Shown: positions 1-11,571 of the stretch, piece after piece | How positions within the stretch are numbered: position 1 is the stretch's first letter | Layout of the letters: each line of letters opens with the position of its first letter | Source of the DNA: Gigaspora rosea | Taxonomy: Eukaryota > Glomeromycota > Glomeromycetes > Diversisporales > Gigasporaceae | Direction: 5' to 3' | NCBI GenBank assembly: GCA_003550325.1 | Contig: QKWP01000636.1 | Span: 162,727 to 226,726 of the forward strand | DNA length: 64,000 nucleotides | Notes under the pieces: generated by a model | Databases searched by the model: none | What the model was told of the DNA's origin: nothing | What the model saw: only the letters and a program-made list of their open reading frames with translations | Program-made: the position numbers and the translations under genes

Positions 1-510
1 ATTCTAGAAAGAAATTTCATTTCGAATTTTTAACTCCAAAACACCTCACGTGTCATTCATCGTTTATCTCTAGAGACCCGATTTCACTCGTGACTTGATT
101 CCGATATGGTAGGCGTGTTCCCAATTCAGAAGGAGTAAATACTGCTGATCTTTTGGAGGGGGTAAGCTGAATCGCCCACTTTTTGAAATTTCGAAAAGTC
201 CAAGGGACGTCATACATAGTACCAAAACAAAAGGAGTTTGTAGGAGTTACGCTGTATAGAATAGTATATTCAACCAGGTCTCTACTTCTATTTTCATATC
301 TATAGGACTTGACAAGGCTCCAGAGTTTCTCTACTACATCTTTGCTCAATAGTACCATAGCCCGCCTAGGTGCCTCACTTAAAAGTCTGCAAGTCTGTTT
401 CATCTCTATTTCATGCGCAGAACATCCAGTGAATGGACTTTGTACCCGACAGCAGCTTGGTGAAGTTTTGTTGTATTTGAATATACTAACTATAGAGTTT
501 TCGTAGGTCG
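1..510 (-). repeat. Inverted repeat arm 1 with a ~116-residue reading frame
   Basis: On the minus strand positions 53-403 read as an open frame of 116 residues that aligns over its length with the plus-strand frame at 1001-1321 (shared blocks such as LLSKDVVEKLWS and YENRSR). The DNA similarity extends outside the frames, up to the shared block AAAACTCTATAGTTA at about 490-505. I do not recognise the protein. The arm starts at the window edge and may be longer. It is best read as one copy of a dispersed repeat that lies head to head with a second copy; whether the frame was ever a real gene is unknown. Confidence 0.6.
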
Positions 511-732
511 GTGTTCTTGGAAATTTTGGTACGAGGGATCGTCAGAAAGAGTTGTGTAATTATAACGTTTTTTAAAATATAATAAAAACATAATTAATAT
601 ATAATAATAATATTTTCAATTTTTTATAGTTTCAGTGAAGTATCAGATGAATACTTTTTTATAATAAATAAATTAATTATTTATTTATTTTTGCAATGAA
701 ATGGTTTTGTCATGCGTCACCCATCATTAACC

Positions 733-890
733 CAGGTCTGACCCAGGTTTGACCTGACCTGGGTTTTTTGTGACCTGGGTCTGACCCGACCCGAGTTTTT
801 TCTGACCCGGGTTTGATCTGACCCAACCCGACCCGGGTTGGGTCTGACTCGGGTCAGGTTGGGTCAGACCCGACCCAGCTAAGACCCCTA
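733..890. mobile_element. hAT-like MITE made of a (GACCCGG/GACCTGG)n array
   Basis: A 158-bp block packed with degenerate GACCCGGGT/TGACCTGGGT motifs in both orientations, much richer in GC than its surroundings. The left end reads CAGGTCTGACCC and the right end, reverse complemented, TAGGGGTCTTAGC, which fits the (C/T)AGG start of hAT elements. The flanking octamers CATTAACC (725-732) and CACCAACC (891-898) agree at 6 of 8 positions, a plausible decayed target-site duplication. It sits between the two inverted arms. Confidence 0.5.
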
Positions 891-894
891 CACC

Positions 895-1325
895 AACCTA
901 CAAAAACTCTATAGTTAACATATCTACATACAACAAAACTTCACCAAGCTGCTGTTAGGTACAAAGTCCATTCACTAGATGTTCTGTACCTGAAATAGAA
1001 ATGAAAAAAATATGCAAACTTTTAAGCAAGGCACCTTGGTGGGCTTTGGTACTATTGAGCAAAGATGTAGTAGAGAAACTCTGGAGCTTTGTCAAGTTCT
1101 ATGGATATGAAAATAGAAGTAGAGGCTTGGTTAGATATGTTATTCTATATAGCATAACCTCATCAAACTTTTTTAGATTTGGTACTCTCCCTCTGTGCCC
1201 TTTCGGTCTTTTGAAATTTCAAAAGTGGGCATTTCAGTTTACCCTCTCCAAAATATCAGCAGTGTTTACTCTTTTTAAATTGGAAATGCACCTTCCGAAT
1301 TGGAATCAACGTTATGAGTGAGGTC
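895..1325 (+). repeat. Inverted repeat arm 2 with a ~106-residue reading frame
   Basis: Positions 1001-1321 read on the plus strand as a 106-residue frame similar to that of arm 1 on the opposite strand. Similarity begins at about 899 (AAAACTCTATAGTTA). By eye the DNA of the two arms is roughly 80-85 percent identical. The frame has no motif I can name. Head-to-head arrangement could reflect two independent insertions or one foldback element; the array element at 733-890 lies in the spacer. Confidence 0.6.
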
Positions 1326-1373
1326 CGTTTCTGCGTACATGATAAACAAAAAGGATGTGTCAGAGATCGGGAG

Positions 1374-2450
1374 CAGTGTTTAAAATTCAGATCTAAAACT
1401 ATATGCACAGCGTGCAAGAATGGAAAGATTTTGAGTGCACAAACAACCAACCTGTTGCACATATATATATATATATAATTTTTTTATGCACATATATTTT
1501 TATCACACATGTCCTCATAATGTTTGCTGCCATGAAATGTGAATTCACTCTTTAATTATATTAATATAAAAATTGACCCATCAAATTTATAGTTTGTCCG
1601 TTTAAATATTTTAATTGGTTACCTGCGCATTATAATATTTTAGATCATTCAAAATTTATAATAGTAGCTACTATGATATTCTAGAAATCCGTAACATTTT
1701 TGATTGTCTACATAATTGGGGATATATAGCCAGTTTGTTTACTTAATTGTTGCATGCGAATATTCTAAGATTACATTATTGTAATGGTTTGTCATAGATT
1801 ATTACTACATTTTTGAGACTTTTTAAAATGTATTAATAAAAAAAATCATTATTCCTACCAAACTAGAATTTCATATGATCATACTTATTTTATAATGGCC
1901 TCAATTTAGCAATAATTAAAATAAAAATAATCTGTAATATCATACTTAGTATGTTCCTGGTTTTAACTTGACTGCATCATGCAGCTATCCTAATTCATTT
2001 CTGTCTACTTACAAACATTTACTATCAATTATTCATATATTACTATATTATTTATAGTAATAGCAATAATAATTGCTTAAATTAGAAAAGTAGTAGATTT
2101 GCAAATTACAAATTATTATCATTATAAGGGGCATGCCATTTATTACGTGATTTTTACCATGGATACATGGTTAGAGGTAGTGATCATGTCTATATATTAT
2201 ATTAATCAATTAGAATTAAATAAAGTGATCACACCATACATAGATAGAAGTTGCTACTAAGTAAAAAATATCACGTGATAAATGGCATGCCCCTAACTAA
2301 AATCGATAATATATATTATTATATATTTTGTGCATTGAAATTTAAAGTTCTCTCATATACGTAATTTTTTGTGCATAAAAATTTAAAATTTTTTGTTGCG
2401 CATAACTTTTTGTGCATTATTTTTATAAAATTTTTAGATGCACATTTGTA
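1374..2450. other. AT-rich flank, possible outer extension of the Polinton-like TIR
   Basis: No gene seen. The segment opens with CAGTGTTTAAAATT (1374-1387), which recurs inverted at 30212-30225, just outside the right TIR. TGCACA/TGCATA-rich tracts at about 1440-1490 and 2320-2445 resemble the sequence at 30140-30205. This suggests that the true ends of the large element could be 1374 and 30225, with the left side enlarged by later insertions such as the MITE at 2125-2296. Inference only. Confidence 0.35.
2125..2296. mobile_element. 172-bp MITE with ~30-bp TIRs (AGGGGCATGCC)
   Basis: The left end AGGGGCATGCCATTTAT and the right end ATAAATGGCATGCCCCT are inverted copies, and the match continues inwards through ACGTGAT and TTTTTAC for about 30 bp. 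No open frame. I could not settle a target-site duplication, so the superfamily is left open. Confidence 0.75.
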
Positions 2451-3056
2451 GTAGTGGCAAAAAGAAAGTTCTAGGACACTTTTTCTACACCTCTATATAA
2501 ATGAAGTTTAAAAATCATTTTAATCGTCATCCTGCTATATTTTATAGCACTTTTATATACTATAGCTTGGTGTAAATTTTTATATAGCTAGAACACATTT
2601 ATTTACCCAAATTCATATCAAAAAGGATATCATTTTGTCATAGTGGGTATAAATTTGTATTTGTGTCATCACTCGAATGATGATAAATTTGTGTTTGTGT
2701 CATCATTCCGGCACAGTAATCCTATCAATTTTTATAAAGTAGAAGCTCCTGAGCCTTTTCCTGAAGTCTATTAATATATTGGGTAAAATAATAACTATTA
2801 GCATGTTTTCTGCAAAGGCCAGGTTCTGAGCTAGTTGGTTTATTACAAACCTTACAAGGAAATCGCTTTCTAGCCTTCCAATGTTCATAGCACCCTTCAG
2901 GCTGACGGCAAGTACGTCCACAAATAACCCCAGTTCTGAGTAAATAAGTACAAATATATTCACTTATCATGGTATATAAATATGAAAATTTTAATTTAAA
3001 CAAAAAGATTTGGTATATTAATACAAACAACGAAATACCAGCACCCATATACAAAA
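2451..3056. repeat. Left TIR of the Polinton-like element
   Basis: It starts GTAGTGGCAAAAAG and ends TACAAAA, and matches the reverse complement of 29532-30138 almost without gaps. It contains the 81-residue Cys-rich gene on the minus strand and the first codons of the polymerase zinc-finger region on the plus strand. Confidence 0.9.
2725..2970 (-). CDS. TIR-embedded small Cys-rich protein, left copy
   Basis: An 81-residue frame that begins MISEYICTYLL and ends QELLLYKN. It holds eight cysteines and several histidines, spaced as two zinc-binding-like blocks: C-x3-C and C-x-x-H around residues 18-30, then CKVCNKP and GLCRKH around 38-55. The C-terminal third is helical and charged. The right TIR carries a near-identical 81-residue copy. 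The start is the Met just inside the zinc-finger gene on the other strand: the two start codons overlap head to head at 2968-2971, suggesting a shared, very short promoter. Function unknown; a small nucleic-acid-binding protein is a reasonable guess. Confidence 0.6.
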   Translation of the reverse strand: MISEYICTYLLRTGVICGRTCRQPEGCYEHWKARKRFPCKVCNKPTSSEPGLCRKHANSYYFTQYINRLQEKAQELLLYKN

Positions 3057-4747
3057 TGTTACCTCCATGTCCTAGGTGTGGAAAAAATGATTTCAAAAAG
3101 ACTCGAGATCGAGATGCACACTTAAATCGTAAATTTCTATGCAAACCAAAATCATGTTACAGCTCCAACACCATTACTACAAAATTTAGCTACAGATCAA
3201 ATTCCGATACAAAACCATGTTCCAGTAGATGATTTAATTTTATTAAATGATACACCCTTATTACCCATTCAGAATATGCCTTCAAATAATCTACCCAAAA
3301 TGATACAGAATGGTTTGATAATATGGAAAATAAATATAATATAAACACTGATGAAAAATGGCCCAAATTAGGTGGATCATTGCTCTATGACTATCCAAAA
3401 AGAAATATCATAAAGATAGAAGGTAATTTTGGTGGTAAACCAATAAGAAAAAATTATAAATTAACGAACAAAGAGTTAATATTCGAAGAATGCGAATCTA
3501 ATTCTGATCCTTTAAGGCCCTATCAGAACTTAACAATGATGAGTTTATGGCAAGCAGTTATTCCATCCCCTGAAAATATAAAATATAGATCCAATCATTA
3601 TGTTGAGGACCGTAATAAATATTTAGAAGCACCCTATATGCTCTAGCTTATAGCAAATGCAAGAGAACAAATTACAAAAGTCCTTAAAGCTGAATTGCAT
3701 AAAAAAGATCAAATAAAAACTGCATTAATTGCTCAATGTATATATTCTGGGCATGTTAGCAAAGAGAAGGGCAAACTTAAAAGTCCATTAACTATAATTG
3801 CTTATCACAGAAGTCTTATGCGTGTTATTCTTACAGAAGAAGATATCAATGAACATATAAATTTATCTATATCAGAAATAGATAACGCTATAGACTCATT
3901 TATGCAAGAAGGATCAGGAATGAATTTGGTAAGGATTGAAATATTAACTATTGAAGCTTATACTTATTGAAGAACAACTAGTGGGTCATATATCTCGACT
4001 CCAAAGAAGCTTGCTAATACCAAATGTACAATCAATCCTGATAATTCAAAAATAATTGATCCAGATACAGATATGCCATCTAATAATTGTTTTCAAAGTG
4101 CATTAGCTTGTTATTTTGCTAATAAAGATGGACATACAGAACATCTTGAACGAATATTTACTAAAAAGGATTATAAGCAATACTTAGATATAGTCAATTT
4201 AAATGGAATTCCTATGCCTACACCAATCTGCCCACGTATATTCAATAAGATAGAAGAGATGAATCCAGATATTTCGATTAATGTTTGGAGATGGAAAGAA
4301 GAAACTGCAACACCTAAAGCAGTATTTGCTAGCAAGAACTATAATAGACAACATATTATTGACCTCATAGCTCTTACAGATATTACTAAATCTGAAGATA
4401 ATAAGTACAAGCAAAAAAACTACTTTCTTTGGATTAAAAATTTAGATGGGCTAGTTTTCAAAGATACCGCTCATCATGGTAAAAGATATATTTGTAAAAA
4501 ATGTACTATAAGCTGGCCATTAGAAAAATCTTTAACATATTATCAAAAGCACTGTTTTAGCTTAGAAGAAGCAACTCAAGAAGTCAAATTACCTACCAAG
4601 GATGTCAATAACTTTGAGAAGTTTAAAAACTATGGATGAATGATCAATGCTCCATGTGTTATTATAGCTGACTTTGAGGCAGATAACAAGAAATGGGATT
4701 ATTCTGGAGGTATAATGAAACCAGTATCAGAATGGATTCATATTATT

Positions 4748-5635
4748 TCACTGACAATCACTTTACAGACATAACACTACACCAACAACCATTTTACCAA
4801 CAAGCTTTTTTTACCAACAAATAACTCGCCGACACACGATTTGCTAACAAGCATGTTTTCACCAACACGTTGATTTTACCGACACACACTTCACCGACAG
4901 TTAATTTTACTGACAAAATCAACTTACTGACAAGTTCATTTTACCGAAAATAGAATTTACCGTCAAGATTATTCTACCAACAATACAATTCACCGACAAA
5001 CAATTCGCCGACAAACAATTCGCCAGATGCCTTAAGTATCATGGTTGATGCTAAAGTTATAGGGTCTCGATTTGAAACTATAAGCCCTGCTAAAATCTAC
5101 ATATACATACTCTATAAATATGAAATCTATACCCTAACTCTGTAAGACAAAGACGAAAAAAAACATCCAAAGAAAATTTTAAAATTTTATATCAAAATAG
5201 GTCATAACTTCAGCATCAGCCATAACAATAATTACTATTATCGTCATTAATAAAATGAACAATTTTTATTGTCATTATTAATAAATTGCATAAGACGTAA
5301 TTATTCTTAGTAGTTTATTACATTGCTGTGATCTCATATGTCAACGAGTTGTATTGTTAGCAATTGTATTGTCGGCAAATCATATTGTCAACGAATTGTA
5401 TTGTCGGTAGAATAAGCTTGTCGGTATATTCTATTTTCGGTAATATGAGCTTGTCGGTAAGTTGATTTTGTCAGTAAATGTAACTGTCGGTGAAGTGTGT
5501 GTCGGTAAAATCAACTTGTCGGTGAAAAGGAACTTGCGGTAAATCAAGTGTCAGCGAATTTTGTGTCGGTAAAAAAAGCTTGTCGGTAAAATGATTGTCG
5601 GTGTAGGTTGATGTCTGTGAAGTGATTGTTGGCGA
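4748..5635. mobile_element. Non-autonomous TIR element with TTGTCGGTAAA arrays
   Basis: An 888-bp insertion in the polymerase gene. Both ends are ~250-bp inverted arms built from a degenerate ~12-bp unit (ACCGACAA on the left, TTGTCGGT on the right) repeated about every 15-20 bp. The outermost bases of the two arms are also inverted copies (ACAATCACTT..ACAGACAT). Just inside, the left arm has CACTACACC, the sort of start used by CACTA elements, but the right mate is not exact, so the superfamily is open. No coding capacity. Confidence 0.75.
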
Positions 5636-5971
5636 TTTGATTGCCACCCTATCAGAATATGGTGGAAAAATGCGTAAGGTTGCAGAGCAAAAGGCCAATA
5701 GCTTTTGCTACTTGATTCACTGGATCAATACTAGAGAGGTATGGGGCCCATTCCTATATAGATGAGAAAATGCTACTCAGGAGTTTGTCAAAAGAATCAA
5801 TAAGGAATTGGTCGAAATTAATAGAGTCTTAGCTATAAAACATGATCGAATTGAGACTAACCAAGACAAAAAGAAATTCAATGAAGCCGATAGTTGTTGG
5901 ATATGTAAAGAAAAATTTATTATTGATAAAGATAAAATCAAATGCTTAGAAAATAAGGTATTATGGCTTAA

Positions 5972-6345
5972 GGGTAGGGTGAGCGTAAATCATTTTTCAT
6001 ATAATCTACGTGGTATATTGGAATTTTATATAGTAAATAAAAAAATGCTTCTGATAAATTTTTTTAAGATCTTGACTAATTTGTATAAAATTTATATAAT
6101 AGGTAGTTTTAAATAGTTTGTTTATAATAATGAAGTTGCGCAATATCCATTGCTTTAAAAAAATCAACTTTACATATAATTAAATTTTTGTAGGACGTTA
6201 TATGATTTTTGTAGGTTGTACAAAGAATTGATTGGCCAGATTATATAATGTTTACATGTAAATCATATGATATCATATAAATTGGTTATACAAAGTTGAT
6301 CTACAATCGATTTTATATGAAATTGGAAATTTGTACACTCTATCC
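5972..6345. mobile_element. TTAA-flanked MITE, 374 bp (piggyBac-type target site)
   Basis: Begins GGGTAGGGTG and ends CACTCTATCC, an imperfect inverted pair, and lies exactly between two TTAA tetramers (5968-5971, 6346-6349). TTAA duplication is the hallmark of piggyBac-type transposition. It interrupts the polymerase gene. Same family as 6974-7487. Confidence 0.8.
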
Positions 6346-6973
6346 TTAATAATAAGCTAAAAAATACTGCAATGAATTCAGAAGATTATAAGACCTTAAC
6401 AAAACAAATTGATAAGATAACTAAAGATATTAATCAAGCAAAGTCTATGGACATAAAGGTTTGGGATCACTGTCATATTACAGGTAAGTTTCGAGGAGCC
6501 GCTCACAATCCTTGCAATCTCAATCTTCAAATTGAACCCTGAAAGATGCCAATTCCAGTTATCTTTCATAACTTCTGAGGATATGATTCTCACTTGGTTT
6601 GTGAATCTGTTGGAAAATCAGTTAATGCTCATCAGATAAAAGTTATAGCCGAAACATTTGAGCGATACAAGTCTATGAAGGTGGGTCAGCTTAAGTATAT
6701 AGATAGCATGCAGTTCATGAATAATAGCTTGGCAAATCTTACAAAGAATTTGGGTACCAACTATTCTATTACAAGCCAGCACTTTAAAGACTATTCTTCA
6801 GATCAAATTTCACTAGCAAGTCGTAAAGGAGTTTATCCTTATGAGTATTTCGATTCACAAGATAGATTTTTAGAGACTGAGCTTCTGCCAATTCATGAAT
6901 TTAGTACACATCTTTATGACAAAATTAGCCAAAAAGATTATGAGCATGCCCAAAAAGTTTGGAAGGAATTTAA

Positions 6974-7487
6974 GGGTAGGGGGTATGTAGATCATTTATA
7001 ATATGATTTTTGTAGTATCGATTTTTCTTTTTAAAGTTTAGTAAAAATTTTTTTAAGCAAATCATTTAAACTATTAAATAAAATTATAGAGCAGGTTTTT
7101 GTGATTCTAAAAATAGTAAAATTATTAAAATTGGTTGAATATTCATCAAGTTATAAAGATTTAAACTTTAGATATCGAAAGTTGTTTACAAAATCATATG
7201 ATGATCATATGATATCGACCAATCAAAATTAATGATTTTGTGTAACTCAGAGAAATTTGAGCCAACTGGGGAAACTTTATGATATATCGAAGTATAATTT
7301 TTTCAAATATATACTATATTAAAATTTTACTATCATAAAACGTGCGTTTTATTCTATATATTATAAAATTTAAGTCAAATTTGGTTGCAACTATAAAAAG
7401 TTTTATTAGTAGCACATTTTCAATTTCTATATAAATCTCATTGTACCACGAAAATCATATGATAAATGATCTACGTACCCCCTACCC
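6974..7487. mobile_element. TTAA-flanked MITE, 514 bp (piggyBac-type target site)
   Basis: Begins GGGTAGGGGGTATGTAGATC and ends with the inverted GATCTACGTACCCCCTACCC, between TTAA at 6970-6973 and 7488-7491. TIRs of about 27 bp are nearly perfect, so this copy looks younger than 5972-6345. No open frame. It splits the polymerase gene upstream of motif A. Confidence 0.85.
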
Positions 7488-9415
7488 TTAACTGCAAGAC
7501 TTTAGGTGACTATCATGACCTCTATCTTAAAATTGATGTACTTAGTCTTGCAAATATTTGGACCCAATTCCGAATGACATGTATGCAGTATTATGAGCTT
7601 GATCCTAGCCATTATGTTTCAGCACCTGCACTAGCTTGGGATGCTATGCTTAAAATGATGGGAGTTAAAATCAAGCTCTTTACAGATATGTCTATGCATG
7701 ATTTTATAGAAAATACTAAGCGTGATGGTATAGCTATGGCAGGTCATCAATATTTTAAAGCCAACAATCCTAAAATAGGTAAAGCCTTTAACCCATCTAA
7801 ACCAACAACATGGATAAGCTACGTTGATGCTAATAATCTTTACGGCTGGGCTATGAGTCAGTATTTGCCTATTGGAAATTATAAATGAGAAGTAAGTTGT
7901 AAATATCTTGAGGATAATCCAAATGAGCAAAAGAAATATCCTTAATACCAAAGCAGATGCTAAAAGAGGATATTTTCTAAAGATTAATGCACATTTTTCT
8001 TTAAAAACTCATGAGTATTTGAGTAATTTACCTTCAGCTGTAGAGAATATGGCCGTAAGTAAAGATATATTGTGTCCTCATACTACAGAGCTTGTAGATA
8101 AATTGGATGGTGGTTGATTTTCAGCAACAGAAAAATTAGTACCCCATCTTGGACCACAGAAGGATTATGTTATCCATTATCAAGAACTTCAATACTATGT
8201 AAAATTAGGTATGATTGTTGATAAGGTTATAGAAATCCTATCTTTCAATCAGACTAATTGGCTTGCCCCTTATATAGCCTTCAATACAGAAAAGCGACAA
8301 GGTGCTAAGTATGCTTTTGAGAAAGATTTCTTTAAGCTTATGAACAATTCTGTATATGGCAAAACTATGGAGAATGTCTGTAAATATCAAGATGTCAAAC
8401 TTATGGCTATAAATAATAAGCAAGATGAAAAGAAGTTTATTAATCAAATTTGTAAACCCTCCTTTAAGTATGCTAGACAACTTGGAAATACTTTAATAGG
8501 AGCACATATGGGAAAGGCTAGTGTGACTCTTAACAAGCCTATTATTGTCAGAGCATCAGTCTTGGGTCATAGCAAGCTTCATATGTACCGCTTTTGGTAT
8601 GGATATGTAAAAGAAAGATATGGTGATAGTGCTAAGTTAGGATATAAAGATACAGGCTCATATATATTTATAGTTGAAACTGAGGATATCTATAAGGATA
8701 TGGCTGAGCGACCTGATCTTTTCGACCTTAATGACTCAAAAACTATAGGTCTTTACAAAGATAAAACTCCAGATAGTGTAATTACAGAATCTATACATAT
8801 TCATAGCAAATCTTATCACTATGTTTTGGTAAATAAGTCTACAATATCTAAACATAAAGGAGTTAGCAAAAAGGGCATGAGTGAAATGGCTACAGATACA
8901 TATTTTCCATCTTTAGAAGGGACCTTGCTAGATGATCCAGTAGATAGATTATTATTATTAGATCAAGAAGCTATGCGAACTGAGGCAGATCCCATGACTC
9001 TAGTATATCGAGACTGTCTCTTTGGTAATGAAGTATTCCATGCTAAGAATGTAGGTATTCGATCAAAAGACCATATATTATCTTTGGTTAAATCAGAAAA
9101 GAAGGCTCTTTGCCCTATAGATACTAAGAGTTGGATATTATCTGATAAAATAACTAGTTTGCCATATTATCATTGGCGTATACAAGCATATAAAAATTTT
9201 ATATCAAATGGAATATCTCCAGAGTTGGCTGAAGAACGAGCTTTAAGAGTTAAGCTCTCAAAGAAGTATCAAAATGAATGTGTATCCCACATATCTATTG
9301 CAAAGCAATGATGATATAAACATTGAATCTCTGATTCCTCTTTGAGTCTAGAATATCCACATAAGCTAAACTAGTAAATAAAACCATTAAGACCATTTCA
9401 AATCTACAATAAAGA

Positions 9416-10048
9416 CTAATCATGCTTTTTTGCTTTCACCACAATCACATTGTAGCTAGACGAATCAGAGTCAGACCCAGATGAAGATGAAGATAAGAAC
9501 TCATATGCAGTATTATCTCTCTGCAAAGCAGAACACTCTGTGTCTAAAATTTTTATTTTTCTTTTATTGCGAACTTCGGGTCTAGTCTTGTATGGTGTAT
9601 GATTTTCTCCAGAAATATCTGAACTAGATATATTACTCTCTAAATCATAAGATAGATTCATATAAAATGGTATTACTCTATCATAGAATAAAATTCTTTC
9701 ACCATAAGGATCAATTTTTGCTTTACGCAACCACAACCATTGTATTCCTAATACAAGATTAGCTTTAGGTTCTTTGCAGACTACAAAATCATTTAAAACT
9801 TTATCAATACTAGATTTTATTAATTTATCCTTACCCTTAAATTGAAAAGATAATTCAAGGCTTTTTACAATACCTATAGCATCTTTCATTTTCCTTTTAA
9901 TATATTTTGGTGGGTCACTATATTTTATTCCAAGTTTATCGACTAAGCTTTTTCTAATAATGTTTTTATATAATGATGTATCAACTAATGCCTTAACCAA
10001 GTAAGATTCATGACCCTTTTCATGGATTTTACATTTTACATATGCCAT
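9416..10048 (-). CDS. Retropepsin-like protein of the Polinton-like element
   Basis: A 210-residue open frame starting MAYVKCKIHEKG. Residues ~20-45 (ALVDTSLYKNIIRKSLVDKL) resemble the active-site region of retropepsin-like aspartic proteases, and VLGIQWLWL near residue 100 resembles the second conserved block (h-LG-x-x-W/F-L). The C-terminal ~55 residues are Ser/Asp-rich and look disordered. Such proteases cut polyproteins in LTR elements; single-domain relatives occur in eukaryotic genomes. It faces the polymerase tail to tail with ~105 bp between, consistent with separate transcription units inside the element. The assignment rests on two motifs only. Confidence 0.55.
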   Translation of the reverse strand: MAYVKCKIHEKGHESYLVKALVDTSLYKNIIRKSLVDKLGIKYSDPPKYIKRKMKDAIGIVKSLELSFQFKGKDKLIKSSIDKVLNDFVVCKEPKANLVLGIQWLWLRKAKIDPYGERILFYDRVIPFYMNLSYDLESNISSSDISGENHTPYKTRPEVRNKRKIKILDTECSALQRDNTAYEFLSSSSSGSDSDSSSYNVIVVKAKKHD

Positions 10049-10226
10049 CTTGTAATATAATTTATATTATATACTATATCTTTATCTAAAAAAAATAACT
10101 AATTATTTATCTATTCTTCAATAATATATTATATTATGATTACAGTCAATGAAATTTGCCTGACCCAAGTCAGCGAAATTTTTTTGCTAATTAGCTTTTG
10201 AATATATCTAATTCCTATATAAAATA

Positions 10227-11494
10227 ATGTCAAATGCAATTGATTTACTGAAAGAATTAAATTTCAAGCTATTAGCTGAGATTACTGAACTTAGAAAGGC
10301 GAATACAGAAATTCCTGTACTTAGAAAGAAGTTTGCAGAGGTCAAAACTGAGAATGCAGAACTAAAACAAGCTATAGAAGAAAATGCAGTGCTCAAAATC
10401 TGATTTGAAGAACTACGGTAGAAAAGAAACATCAAATAGATACTACCAAACTTACTGCTGAGAATACTGAGCTAAAAAATAGAGTTACAAAATTAGAACA
10501 AATGCAGACTCTAGTCACTATTAATGACCAAAATGCATCTTCTACAAAAGATAAGAAATTTATTATTACCGATTCCACACCTGAACCAATACACAGCTCA
10601 ACCTAGCTACAGAAAAGTAAGTCTAAATATATATTTGAATCTCTAACAGAGCCTGTATCATCTATACCGTCTTCACAACAAGATATTGTTGATGATGATC
10701 TGGCTAGTGTCCTTGAATTCGTAGAAACAATATATAAAGAAAATGTTATACCTACTATTTCTCATGAGCAAAAGAAAGAACAAGTCTTAATTCAAGAAAT
10801 ATCTGCAAGTAATAGCCAAGATGATGCATTCCCATCCACCCAAGATCATGACTCTATATCTCCAGAATATGCAACTGAAATTTTGCTGACCTCAGATCAG
10901 GAAAAATCGAACATCTTCCAAAATATCGCCAACTTATATGAAAAAGCATGTGATGCGGAATATAAATCAATAAAAGCTAATCAGGCTGAAATTTTATGCT
11001 GGAGTAATTTTATTATAGTACTTGACAAAAGTCTTGATGAACTCATTGTTAGAGATAAAGTAAGTATAAAAAAAGCTAAAGGTCAAGTTTATGATTTTAT
11101 TATTGCACAAAATCCTAGCACTAGGCGCAAATCACTATATAAGAAAATTGAAAGAGCTAGAAAAATTTACAGGTTATTCGAAACAATAGGTCTAAATAAA
11201 GTAAAATATATTAAGTCATATAGTGCGAATGCTATTTTGAAATTTACCAATGAACAGATTCAACCGATTATTAATCATTTTACTAAAAATCCCACCAAAG
11301 AATTCATCGATGACCAGGACAATTCTTCAGATGACTTGCCCAAAACTGATGTAGATGAGAAAGCTTTACCAAAAATTGAGGTAAGTATACTAATCATATC
11401 TCAGACCAAGCTTCAAATTTCAGCAGAATTAGCACAGTCAAAAGCCTCCTACGCCCCTCTGAAACTCTTTCTATTCAAGAGAAGAGATGCGTAA
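10227..11494 (+). pseudogene. Coiled-coil protein of a Rhizophagus-type family, inside the element
   Basis: Starts MSNAIDLLKELNFKL and has an N-terminal Leu/Glu-rich heptad region (ITELRKAN, VKTENAELKQ, ENTELKNRVTKLEQ). A Ser/Thr/Glu-rich linker follows, then a conserved helical C-terminal domain at 10883-11494 with LYEKACDAE, ANQAEILCW, GQVYDFIIAQNP and YSANAILKFTNEQI. I recognise this domain combination as a repeated hypothetical family of Rhizophagus, but no function is known. The reading frame is broken in a few places. As cargo of the Polinton-like element it could be a structural or DNA-tethering protein, which is speculation. Confidence 0.55.
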
Positions 11495-11571
11495 TCCAGT
11501 TATTAATAAACTAACTTCACATTTTACTAACTCACCAAAATTAGATAAAAATTGTAGTATCAATACTGAAG

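Larger units (their letters stand above)
2969..9311 (+). pseudogene. Family-B DNA polymerase gene of the Polinton-like element (broken)
   Basis: Order of parts: an N-terminal zinc finger (CPRCGK ... HLNRKFLC, near 3070-3140); an exonuclease-type D-x-E block (IIADFEAD near 4660); a Cys/His block (CWICKEKF near 5910; DHCHITGKFRGAAHN near 6470); TDVLSLA-like and LDPSHY regions near 7520-7620; polymerase motif A (YVDANNLYGWAMS, ~7820); motif B (KLMNNSVYGKTMEN, ~8335); and motif C region (KDTGSY, ~8645). This is the protein-primed polymerase type found in Polintons and linear plasmids, which replicates linear DNA from a terminal protein. The gene is broken in about ten places and also holds three nested elements (4748-5635, 5972-6345, 6974-7487). 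The 366-residue C-terminal stretch (8211-9311) is the longest open part. Confidence 0.85.
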
